Below, piece by piece: positions 43,441 through 51,071 of a DNA stretch of 64,000 nucleotides. The position numbers and the translations under genes are program-made. The notes under the pieces are model-generated. The model was not told the DNA's origin. It saw only the letters and a list, made by a program, of their open reading frames with translations, and searched no databases. Source of the DNA: Sporohalobacter salinus (GTDB lineage: Bacteria; Bacillota; Halanaerobiia; Halobacteroidales; Acetohalobiaceae); the NCBI RefSeq assembly GCF_016908635.1, contig NZ_JAFBEG010000008.1, positions 1-64,000 on the forward strand, in the 5' to 3' direction. The first letter of the stretch is position 1. Every line of letters starts with the position of its first letter.

Positions 43441-44811
43441 ATGCAACAACAATTACTAAGCTTTTTTAATGCAGCTAGTGGAATAGTCTGGGGAGTCCCA
43501 ATGTTAATTTTACTTGTAGGGACAGGAATCTACTTAACTTTAAGATTACGATTTGTTACTATAACCAAACTTCCTCATGCTCTAAAATTAATTTTTGCCA
43601 AAGATGATAAAGAAAGTGAAGGAGATGTTTCAGGGTTTGAAGCTTTAGCTACAGCTTTATCATCAACAATTGGAACTGGAAATATAGCAGGAGTTGCTAC
43701 TGCAATCTCATTAGGTGGTCCAGGAGCTGCCTTATGGATGTGGGTCGCTGCTTTATTTGGTACAGCTACCAAATTTGCTGAGGGAGTTTTAGCTGTTAAA
43801 TATAGAGTTAAAAATGAAGCTGGTGAAATGTCAGGTGGTCCAATGTACTACATAGAGAAAGGATTAGGAGAAAAATGGAAACCATTAGCAATTTTCTTTG
43901 CATTCTGTGGGATACTAGTATCCTGGTTTGGAATTGGTGCTACAGTACAAGCTAACTCTTTGGCTGATGCCTTAGACGCTAATTTCGGGATATCAACTTG
44001 GGTATCAGGAACTATAATGGCAGTTTTGGTTGGTGTGGTAGTTCTAGGAGGAATCAAGCGTATTGCTAAAGTAGCTGGTAAAATTGTCCCTTTGATGAGT
44101 GCACTTTATATCCTATCAATTGCATATATTCTCTTAACTAATCTAGGGGAACTTCCTGGAGCTATATCTTTAATCATAACTTCAGCTTTTAGCGGTCAAT
44201 CTGCTGTAGGTGGCTTTGCCGGTGCAGGAGTTATGATGGCTATTAAGCGTGGTGTTTCACGAGGAGTATTCTCTAATGAAGCAGGTGTTGGTAGTGCTCC
44301 AATTGCTCATGCTTCCGCTAAAACAAACAGTCCAGTACGACAGGGCCTAATTGCAATGACAGGAACTTTCATTGATACAATTCTTATTTGTACTCTAACT
44401 ACTTTAACTATTGTAGTAACTGGTGTCTGGGATAGTGGGCTAACAGGTGCTGCATTAACTACCGAAGCATTTAATGTAGGAATGCCAGGTCCAGGAGGAT
44501 TTCTAATTGGAATTGGAATTATCTTCTTTGCTTTTTCTACAGCTCTAGGCTGGTGTTTCTATGGAGAAAAATGTGTTGAATACTTATTCGGAAGTAAAGC
44601 AGTTAAACCATATAAGGTTTTATATTTACTTTGTATATTAATCGGAGCTAATAGTAAGCTAAACTTAATTTGGGCTATCTCCGATGTAGCAAATGCTATG
44701 ATGATTATTCCTAACTTAATTGCCCTATTAGGATTATCCGGTGTCATTATTAAAACAAGTCGAAAATACTTTGATCCATCTCTTGATGAAGATAGAAACT
44801 TAGTAACATAA
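43441..44811 (+). CDS. Alanine or glycine:cation symporter (AGCS family)
   Basis: 456-residue integral membrane protein with about ten hydrophobic segments and the family signatures TALSSTIGTGNIAGVATAI, GEMSGGPMYYIEKGLG and SNEAGVGSAPIAHASA. These transporters import alanine or glycine with sodium. The upstream glycine riboswitch suggests glycine as a substrate, either for uptake of betaine/glycine-pathway products or for avoiding excess. AAGGTG lies before the ATG. Confidence 0.94.
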   Translation: MQQQLLSFFNAASGIVWGVPMLILLVGTGIYLTLRLRFVTITKLPHALKLIFAKDDKESEGDVSGFEALATALSSTIGTGNIAGVATAISLGGPGAALWMWVAALFGTATKFAEGVLAVKYRVKNEAGEMSGGPMYYIEKGLGEKWKPLAIFFAFCGILVSWFGIGATVQANSLADALDANFGISTWVSGTIMAVLVGVVVLGGIKRIAKVAGKIVPLMSALYILSIAYILLTNLGELPGAISLIITSAFSGQSAVGGFAGAGVMMAIKRGVSRGVFSNEAGVGSAPIAHASAKTNSPVRQGLIAMTGTFIDTILICTLTTLTIVVTGVWDSGLTGAALTTEAFNVGMPGPGGFLIGIGIIFFAFSTALGWCFYGEKCVEYLFGSKAVKPYKVLYLLCILIGANSKLNLIWAISDVANAMMIIPNLIALLGLSGVIIKTSRKYFDPSLDEDRNLVT

Positions 44812-44817
44812 CTTTTA

Positions 44818-44845
44818 TTAGCCGGCTACTTAAGTAGCCGGCTAA
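44818..44845. terminator. Palindrome after the AGCS gene
   Basis: Perfect 12-bp stem TTAGCCGGCTAC/GTAGCCGGCTAA with a 4-base loop between convergent features. Without a T run on either side it may act as an RNA 3'-end stabiliser. Confidence 0.55.
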
Positions 44846-44868
44846 CTTCAATAACTTACAACTTTATT

Positions 44869-45175
44869 TTAATTAGAAATATCAACTATAAGTTCCTTAA
44901 CTTCTTCAGCAATTACCTCTTGACCCGTAATTAATTTTCCAGCTTGATCAACAGTTACTTTAACTTGTTCTCTTTTTGAAACTAAAAGTTCTAAATCTAT
45001 AAAGGTTTCTTGATTAAGAAGCCTATTATTAAGCAATTTAATTTCTTCAACTCTTGCTGTCTTTTCTACTTCACCTATTTCAACTTCAGGAACTTCAACA
45101 AAATTTGAAATCGGTACAGTTTCCTTTTGATCAAATTACTAACATACTTAACTTGCTTATCTTTTCAGTCATCAT
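44869..45175 (-). pseudogene. Decayed SPOCS (DUF3794) domain fragment
   Basis: An ATG at 45173-45175 with AAGGAG upstream opens a frame that stops after 14 codons. In a second frame the sequence continues as KQVKYVSN and then, after another one-base shift at a T run, as DQKETVPISNFVEVPEVEIGEV to the stop at 44869-44871, with LNQETFIDLELLVSKREQVKV in the position of a SPOCS strand pair. This resembles the second half of the repeats in the 38.2-39.8 kb protein. Two frame breaks indicate a pseudogene. Confidence 0.55.
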
Positions 45176-45247
45176 TAACAACTCCTTTTTAATTCCAATA
45201 TATTTTATATCTATATAATAATAATGTAAATAGTTATTAATTGAGCT

Positions 45248-45289
45248 AAAAGTTAGGCTGCTCCTTGTTTAGAGGAGCAGCCTAACTTT
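45248..45289 (-). terminator. Terminator of the Cys-rich protein gene
   Basis: 17-bp stem AAAGTTAGGCTGCTCCT with its complement just after the stop; only a short T stretch follows. Confidence 0.65.
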
Positions 45290-45309
45290 AGATTTTTATC
45301 CTCAAATTA

Positions 45310-46272
45310 CTAAATTATGGGACAGCCTCCTACTATGGCCGGTGGAAACACAAAGTTTCCTGTAAACCTGATAATCTTTTTATCAGGCTCATCAACTCCT
45401 TCAGGACATTCTACAACTTCAGCATTATTAAAATTAACAGCTATCTGACTGAAATCTAAAGCATCTGGACATGTTAGAGTATCTCTTTCATTACAACAGA
45501 TAAGCTCATTTACACATACAGTGCTTTTACATCCAGCTGGAACAACACCAACATCTACTGGACGATCCTGTGGTCCTGAAATTACACCTATTGTAGTACC
45601 TATAGCATATTGAATGCAGCCAATTAGTCTTAATTCATCTACAGGAACCTGACCTCCTCCTTGTGGACAATCAAGCATTCCAGCTTTTATACAACATTCT
45701 AGCTTAGGCTCAAAAGTTATTTGAAGATTATCCGCAAGAATTTCATCTATTGGATCTCCAACTGCATCTACTATTTCAAGATTCCCCGGTACAACCTGAG
45801 TACAACAAAACTCTACCGTAGCCTCTCCATCTACTTGTTGTTTTTCTGCACAACCACATTGAATCTTTTCAAATTCTTGTTTTGACATTTTTTCACCTCC
45901 TTTCTCATTATCATTTTGATGACTACTATTCTCTACTAACTCCTCTTCTAGTCCCAACTGCTCTTTATCAACTGCTTCTACTTTATCAACATCCATTTCT
46001 ACTTCGGTCTCCTTTCTTTCAACTTTAGATCCATCATCTTCTACTTGTTCTTTAATTTCAGTCTCACTATTTTCTACCTCTTCCTCTTCAGCCTCACTAT
46101 TAACATCTTCTACTTCTTCCTCAATTTCTTCAGTTTCTAAATTCAAATTCCTAATCGAATCAACATTATCCTCTTCTTTCTTTGAAGTTAGAGTTTCAGT
46201 TTTTTCTATTTCCGAATCATTTTCTGCTTTAAAGTAGTCTATTACATTATCAATAGTCATTACAGAATCCAT
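45310..46272 (-). CDS. Cys-rich protein with acidic N-terminal extension; internal second start
   Basis: 320 residues, family not recognised. Residues 1-125 are low-complexity and very acidic; residues 129-320 form a Cys-rich domain with CGC, CC, CC, C-P and C-N-E patterns (about 16 Cys) ending VFPPAIVGGCPII. The first ATG has AAGGAGG. A second ATG at 45888 (residue 129, MSKQEFEKIQC) has an even better AAAGGAGGTG at 7 bases, so the Cys-rich part can be made alone. Two sigma-K-like promoters precede the gene. A spore coat or exosporium protein is my inference. Confidence 0.75.
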   Translation of the reverse strand: MDSVMTIDNVIDYFKAENDSEIEKTETLTSKKEEDNVDSIRNLNLETEEIEEEVEDVNSEAEEEEVENSETEIKEQVEDDGSKVERKETEVEMDVDKVEAVDKEQLGLEEELVENSSHQNDNEKGGEKMSKQEFEKIQCGCAEKQQVDGEATVEFCCTQVVPGNLEIVDAVGDPIDEILADNLQITFEPKLECCIKAGMLDCPQGGGQVPVDELRLIGCIQYAIGTTIGVISGPQDRPVDVGVVPAGCKSTVCVNELICCNERDTLTCPDALDFSQIAVNFNNAEVVECPEGVDEPDKKIIRFTGNFVFPPAIVGGCPII

Positions 46273-46313
46273 TTCTATCCTCCTTTCCTTTCATGTTTTT
46301 CTGCAAATCATTA

Positions 46314-46341
46314 TATAATATGATATGAATCTAAAACTTGT
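46314..46341 (-). promoter_or_regulatory. Sigma-K-like promoter 1 of the Cys-rich protein gene
   Basis: Minus strand AC (46340-46341), 17 bases, CATATTATA (46314-46322); about 40 bases upstream of the first ATG. Confidence 0.5.
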
Positions 46342-46403
46342 GAAAAATATAATAATTAATTTTGTGTTTTTTATATTTTTCTATCTTTTACTACAATCCA
46401 CTA

Positions 46404-46430
46404 TATAATATGGTATAAATCAAAAATTGT
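46404..46430 (-). promoter_or_regulatory. Sigma-K-like promoter 2 of the Cys-rich protein gene
   Basis: Minus strand AC (46429-46430), 16 bases, CATATTATA (46404-46412). Together with promoter 1 it lies in an imperfect direct repeat of about 40 bases, so the promoter seems duplicated. Confidence 0.45.
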
Positions 46431-46457
46431 GAATCAAAATATTAAAACACAATAAAA

Positions 46458-46491
46458 AAGCGAAACAGCTAATAATTCTGCCGTCTCGCTT
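46458..46491 (-). terminator. Terminator of the CAP-domain gene
   Basis: Stem AAGCGAGACGGC/GCTGTTTCGCTT with two mismatch or wobble positions, then TTTTTTATTG on the minus strand. Confidence 0.75.
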
Positions 46492-46505
46492 AAATAAGTA
46501 AGCTA

Positions 46506-47264
46506 TTATTTATCTATAAATTCTTGTGAAAACATCATACCATATGGTCCGCTCCCAATAATTCCAATTCCTACATGAGTAAACCGCGGCCGCAAAATAT
46601 TCTCTCTATGACCTGGACTATTCATTAAAGCCTCATGAGCTCGCGCTACTGTTCCAGCACCAGCTATATTCTCACCAGCAAATTCATATTCAATATTTAA
46701 CTTCTGCATCATATCAAAAGGTGAACCCAAGGTTGGCGATTGATGTCCAAAATAATCCTCATCAATCATATTTTGACTCTTAGCCCTCGCTACCTTAACC
46801 AACTTCAAATCCACCTTCAGCGGTTCTAATCCGTGCTTAATTCGTTCCTGATTTAAAAGATGTAACATCTCTTTTTCTGCTGAGGTTAGCCCTGTTACTT
46901 CCATCATCGTCCAATCAGTTAAGTTTTCATTCGAAGCATTATTATTGTCATTATCATCTGGTACAGGTTCCTCTATAACATCATTGTCACCTGAATTGTC
47001 ATTACCATTATCCATGGAAGATGGATCCTGCTTTTGAGTTTGGGATGGCTGAGATTCAGCTTCAGCAGAATCGTCATCTCCAATTATCTTATTCAAGAAA
47101 AAAAGTGCTACTAATCCTTTTAATACTGATAAAAAACCACTATTTAAGTCTAAACTACCCAAACCAGAAAAAGCATATAACGGGCTTGTCCAACATAAAA
47201 CTATTAAACTAGGCAATAATAAAACTACAATTAATAAAGAAGCTATATATTTATCTCCTCGCAT
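46506..47264 (-). CDS. CAP-domain (SCP/PR-1, YkwD-like) protein
   Basis: 252 residues: an N-terminal hydrophobic anchor or signal (about 9-35), a second short hydrophobic stretch, a Ser/Asp/Asn-rich linker (about 68-115) and a C-terminal CAP domain (about 123-250) with LLNQERIKHGLEPL, YFGHQSPTLGSPFDMM, GENIAG and SPGHRENIL. Bacterial CAP proteins are surface or spore-associated; their activity is mostly unknown. GGGGAG precedes the ATG. It lies directly beside a DnaA-box cluster. Confidence 0.85.
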   Translation of the reverse strand: MRGDKYIASLLIVVLLLPSLIVLCWTSPLYAFSGLGSLDLNSGFLSVLKGLVALFFLNKIIGDDDSAEAESQPSQTQKQDPSSMDNGNDNSGDNDVIEEPVPDDNDNNNASNENLTDWTMMEVTGLTSAEKEMLHLLNQERIKHGLEPLKVDLKLVKVARAKSQNMIDEDYFGHQSPTLGSPFDMMQKLNIEYEFAGENIAGAGTVARAHEALMNSPGHRENILRPRFTHVGIGIIGSGPYGMMFSQEFIDK

Positions 47265-47404
47265 AATTAAACTCCCCGCATTTTATTAGTTATAATTATC
47301 TTAATTGTCACTTATATAACTTAGCTCTAATTATAACACAAAACTTTTTAAAAATTGAATGTAAGTCTTAACAACTAAAGAGGTTATTTGAGTTTTCTAC
47401 AAAA

Positions 47405-47516
47405 TTATCCACAGGAATGCACCTAAATACAGATTTGTGCACAAGGTTATCCACATTTTTAACAGACTTTTACACATTTTGTGGATAACCCATGTGGACA
47501 AGCACAGTTATCCACA
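47405..47516. promoter_or_regulatory. Cluster of about seven DnaA boxes
   Basis: In 112 bases: TTATCCACA at 47405, 47447 and 47508, TGTGGATAA at 47480 (all perfect), plus TTGTGCACA (47435), TTTTACACA (47468) and TGTGGACAA (47493) as weaker matches. Mixed orientations. The cluster fills the spacer between the CAP gene and the 3' end of the glycosyltransferase gene and ends 7 bases before its stop. Confidence 0.75.
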
Positions 47517-47522
47517 AAGTAT

Positions 47523-49166
47523 TCATTGCTTCTCAATTTCCATCAAATCAAATGGTTCCCACTTTCTAATAAAAAATTCACGATCATTAATAAGGTCTCT
47601 CTCCTCTTCTATGGTAAAAACATCTTTTTCTTCTAATTTATCCTGCTTTATTCTATACAGATTGCTTCCCATGAAATCACAACCTTTATATCCTTCCTCC
47701 TGAATCCGTAATAGATAATCAATAGTTTCAAAATAAGATGAATAACAAGTATCAAAATAACCTACTTCAGATACTAATTCTCTAATAAACATATATACTG
47801 CTCTATTGGTATTAATCCAATCAACCTCACTTTGAACTAAATTCTGCTTAAATAATTCACTCAGTGTCAAACCTATTCTCTGCTCATCTTCTGTCCACAC
47901 TTGGGGCTTTATAATAGAAGCCTCATTATTCTCTTGTAGTTTAGTTACCAGAGAATTTAACCACCCTTCTGTTACTCTAAAAGAGGTATCCATAAGTAGA
48001 ATATACTGACCATTACTCACTTTAATTCCTCGATTATAGGCTTTAGCATAACTAAGTTTCTTTTTAGGTGTAATTACTTCTATCCAACTTAAAAGTTTAA
48101 AATCTTCTAAGCTATTACCACAATCATAATTATCAATTATTATTATTCTATAAGTAAAATCGGTGTTCTCTAAAATATTCTTTATACAGCCCTCCATTAT
48201 CTCTAGTTTATTATTGTTAACTAAAACTATATCTACTTTTCTTTCTTTGCTGGTAATGACATTTGATAATTTATCTCTAATCAATTCACTCCAGCTTTGA
48301 ACTGTCTTCTGCCACTTATGTTTTTTAGCTATCTCCAAGCCTTTTTTAACTAGCTTCTTAGCTAAAGTATTATCCTTTAATAACTTCAAAGTCCTAAGAA
48401 CAATCTGTTTCATATCAAAATTAATTGAATCCGAATAATTATCCAATAAAGAATCTGTTACCTTTTGGTCAATGATTACTATTGGTATTTGGGAAGCCAT
48501 TAACTCTAAAGTAGTTAATCTATCATTTCTCTTTCCATTAACTATCAATGCTAATTCAGCACTAGCATACTGAACCACTCTAGCTTCTAAAGATTCAAGG
48601 TTCATTACTTCATAGGCCATTTCTGTATCAAGTACCAAACCTTCTTTACTCAAAATAACAACTTCAATTTGACATGAATTTTCAATCAACTCTAAAGCAT
48701 TAACTAAAAATTCTATTTCTTTCCTAGCTAGTCCATGACCTGAAATTATAATTCTCCGTTTTTTTGTTGTAATTAATTTATCTTCTAATTTTGATTGATA
48801 AAAATCTTCTTTCACTCCAAAAGGAATAAATGCCGTCCTCGATTGAAAATTAACAGGAAGACTGTCTTTTTGACCTTTTTTTGTTACCACCATTGGCAAA
48901 TGATATAAACTTTTTTCTTCTAAGTCATCATTCCAACCTCTATACCAATATATTACTTGCATAGTCTTTCGCTTAGCCAATAAATTAGCTACTGTAAGAT
49001 TATCAGTAACCACTAAATTTACTTTTCTATGTTTATTTAAATCTAATTTCTGCTGTTGATAACCGATTCCTATCTGTAATTCTTCCTCTAAATCTAACAA
49101 TAAATCTTTAATTAATAATTCTTCTCTTTTATTAAGCAAAGTCTGCAAATGAAATATAACCTGCAC
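47523..49166 (-). CDS. Two-domain glycosyltransferase (GT-B-like plus GT2)
   Basis: 547 residues. The N-terminal 260 or so resemble a GT-B glycosyltransferase (RRIIISGHGLARKEIEFLVNAL, then LEARVVQYASAELALIVNGKRNDR). The C-terminal part (about 287-540) is a GT-A family 2 domain (VDIVLVNNNKLEIMEGCIKNIL, IIIDNYDCGNS, YAKAYNRGIKVSNGQYILLMD). The start is GTG with GGGAGG 7 bases upstream. A role in surface or spore glycosylation is inferred from the neighbours. Acceptor and donor are unknown. Confidence 0.85.
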   Translation of the reverse strand: MQVIFHLQTLLNKREELLIKDLLLDLEEELQIGIGYQQQKLDLNKHRKVNLVVTDNLTVANLLAKRKTMQVIYWYRGWNDDLEEKSLYHLPMVVTKKGQKDSLPVNFQSRTAFIPFGVKEDFYQSKLEDKLITTKKRRIIISGHGLARKEIEFLVNALELIENSCQIEVVILSKEGLVLDTEMAYEVMNLESLEARVVQYASAELALIVNGKRNDRLTTLELMASQIPIVIIDQKVTDSLLDNYSDSINFDMKQIVLRTLKLLKDNTLAKKLVKKGLEIAKKHKWQKTVQSWSELIRDKLSNVITSKERKVDIVLVNNNKLEIMEGCIKNILENTDFTYRIIIIDNYDCGNSLEDFKLLSWIEVITPKKKLSYAKAYNRGIKVSNGQYILLMDTSFRVTEGWLNSLVTKLQENNEASIIKPQVWTEDEQRIGLTLSELFKQNLVQSEVDWINTNRAVYMFIRELVSEVGYFDTCYSSYFETIDYLLRIQEEGYKGCDFMGSNLYRIKQDKLEEKDVFTIEEERDLINDREFFIRKWEPFDLMEIEKQ

Positions 49167-49358
49167 TCTAAATCCTCCCAGAAATTATTATTTTTAACAT
49201 ACGTTAAACTAATATCTTTACTCTATTATATGCAGTAAAAATTTAAATTTTTACTCATACTTTATCTATATAATTAAAACTTCAATGCTAAATTTACACA
49301 CTTAGTTAAATCTAACACTATAATAGTAATAAATTTAAAAAAGAAAGGAGGAACTTCT

Positions 49359-49733
49359 ATGTCAATTGACCTAAGTAGTATAATTACAGCCTTTAGTGCA
49401 TTGACAGCATTAATTATTATCATAGTAAAATTAAATCCAAAATTTAATAATTATTTACAAAAAAAAGTCCCCGTTATAGAAGAAATAGATGACATAATTG
49501 ATATTGTCTTAGATCAATTTCCTAATCAAGATAGACTAAATAATCTCGATATTATTCTAGAAAAAGTAGTAGAAGAATTAAGAAAAGCAGGATATAAATT
49601 AGATGAACAGGATAAACAGAAGGTAAAGAATCGCTTAAAAGCTAAAATATGTAATAACAAAAATCTAAACCTAAAATTTGACTCTAAGAAAAAAAATTAT
49701 ATAATAGAATCTAAACAAAAATCTAAACCATAA
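49359..49733 (+). CDS. Small membrane-anchored protein, possibly LL-H-holin-like
   Basis: 124 residues: one N-terminal hydrophobic span (about 8-24), then a charged, helical cytoplasmic region and a Lys-rich tail. The pattern resembles phage LL-H-type holins but the match is weak and no other phage gene is near, so I leave the function open. A very good AAAGGAGG ribosome site precedes the ATG and a terminator follows. Confidence 0.6.
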   Translation: MSIDLSSIITAFSALTALIIIIVKLNPKFNNYLQKKVPVIEEIDDIIDIVLDQFPNQDRLNNLDIILEKVVEELRKAGYKLDEQDKQKVKNRLKAKICNNKNLNLKFDSKKKNYIIESKQKSKP

Positions 49734-49739
49734 AAATAA

Positions 49740-49757
49740 GCCTCCTAATTAGGAGGC
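49740..49757 (+). terminator. Terminator of the small membrane-anchored protein gene
   Basis: Perfect stem GCCTCCTAA/TTAGGAGGC followed by ATTTTG. A second hairpin (TATGGCTGATT/AATCAGCCATA, 49771-49796) follows before the convergent protease gene. Confidence 0.65.
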
Positions 49758-49809
49758 ATTTTGTATCCTTTATGGCTGATTAAAAAATCAGCCATAACTC
49801 AATACTATA

Positions 49810-50859
49810 TTAAACAAATTCCACTTTTAATTCATCCAAAACATTATTAATTCGATTGCAAACAGTACTTTTATCCGAACCAGCAAATAATAATCCTACT
49901 GCATTATAATTGCGATCTAAAATTAATGAACCGCTATCACCTGGCTTAGAAAAAGGTTCAGCAATTATTTGATCATCAAAGACTCCTTTCTCACTACCTG
50001 TAATCGATACTTCTACTGTAGCATGTACTGCCTTAATTCTAGATTCAGTCATCCCTGTAGTCCTTCCACTTTTAATTACTTCCATTCCTACTTGAGGCTG
50101 CTTTACGCCTTTTACTTTCCCAATCTCTAAAATTTGATCAGTTATCACATCTTCAGAAGTTGGCTTAGCCACTGCACAATCAACTAGATTATTAGTCTTA
50201 TTCTTTTGAACAAATTTAATTAAATAAGGAAACTTAATCACATCGCCTATCCCATTTAAAAGATTCTCTACTCCTTGTATAGCAGCACTTGATGATGGTT
50301 CAGTTTTTCTTTTTAATGAACTAAACCTCTTTAAATGTCCAATAACATCACGATTTCGTTCACCGTTATCATGTTGACCAGGCTGTAAAATAGGATCTCC
50401 TTTTTTAGCACGACCATCATAACCAGTACTCATATTAGCTAACACATGATTATTAGATAAAATCAATGATTCCCCAGTTTTTCTATCTTTAACTACCGCC
50501 CCAAAAGTACCAGCCGATATTCTATAATGACCAATACTAGTCCCAGGCTGAGCTGGACGCGAACGTTTCATGCGATCTATTTCAGCTAGATTAACTTTAT
50601 TTTGCCCTATCTCTGGGACAAGTAATTCTAATTCACCTACCTCAATTACATCAGTATCAATATCTTCTACTTTTTCAGGTACTACTTCATATGATTCTAA
50701 TTCATTCTTATCTAGCTTTTCTTCAACTAAAACTACTAATGCCTCATCATCCGTTTTTTCATTATCTACTTCTTTATACCCACAACCAACACCAACAACA
50801 TTCTTAAGATCTAATATCTGATTCCAATACTTTTTAACCAACCCCTGTAGTCTTTCCAT
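49810..50859 (-). CDS. Trypsin-like serine protease (NAL1-like fold)
   Basis: About 349 residues. The catalytic triad is visible, counting from the upstream ATG at 50868: His141 in LSNNHVLA, Asp230 in LVDCAVAKP and Ser312 in KPGDSGSL. The N-terminal half has a GVGCGYKEVDNEKTDDEALVV type domain found in NAL1-like peptidases. No signal peptide, so it acts in the cytoplasm (perhaps the mother cell) or is released on lysis. I prefer the ATG at 50859, which has 9-base spacing to GGAG; the upstream ATG touches the ribosome site. Confidence 0.82.
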   Translation of the reverse strand: MERLQGLVKKYWNQILDLKNVVGVGCGYKEVDNEKTDDEALVVLVEEKLDKNELESYEVVPEKVEDIDTDVIEVGELELLVPEIGQNKVNLAEIDRMKRSRPAQPGTSIGHYRISAGTFGAVVKDRKTGESLILSNNHVLANMSTGYDGRAKKGDPILQPGQHDNGERNRDVIGHLKRFSSLKRKTEPSSSAAIQGVENLLNGIGDVIKFPYLIKFVQKNKTNNLVDCAVAKPTSEDVITDQILEIGKVKGVKQPQVGMEVIKSGRTTGMTESRIKAVHATVEVSITGSEKGVFDDQIIAEPFSKPGDSGSLILDRNYNAVGLLFAGSDKSTVCNRINNVLDELKVEFV

Positions 50860-51010
50860 TATACTCATCTCCTTTCCAAACTACTACATACTATTCAAAT
50901 TAGAAAGAAGACGTGTTACAAAATAAAATCAATATATCCAACTATTCCATATCCGGAAAATAGAAAATGCTAACTTAATTTCTTAAAAACATTCTCACCT
51001 GCCAAATAAA

Positions 51011-51040
51011 AATAAGCAGCCCAGTACTGGGCTGCTTATT
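51011..51040 (-). terminator. Terminator of the glutamate-synthase-like gene
   Basis: Perfect 30-base palindrome AATAAGCAGCCCAGT with its complement, followed on the minus strand by TTTATTTGG. Confidence 0.85.
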
Positions 51041-51071
51041 TAAACTATATTCATTAATTTTATATGATTAA

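Noticed and set aside
36317-47516. Calling either DnaA-box cluster the chromosomal origin oriC
   Set aside because: dnaA, dnaN and the usual origin neighbours are absent and synteny places the origin beyond the right edge; only a DnaA-binding role is supported.
47437-47703. 88-codon plus-strand frame over the DnaA boxes
   Set aside because: Antisense to the glycosyltransferase 3' end, no ribosome site.
49224-49257. Sigma-K-like promoter of the glycosyltransferase gene
   Set aside because: CATATAATA is present (49224-49232) but no AC stands 16-17 bases upstream; that position is filled by a perfect 22-base A/T palindrome instead, which may be an operator.
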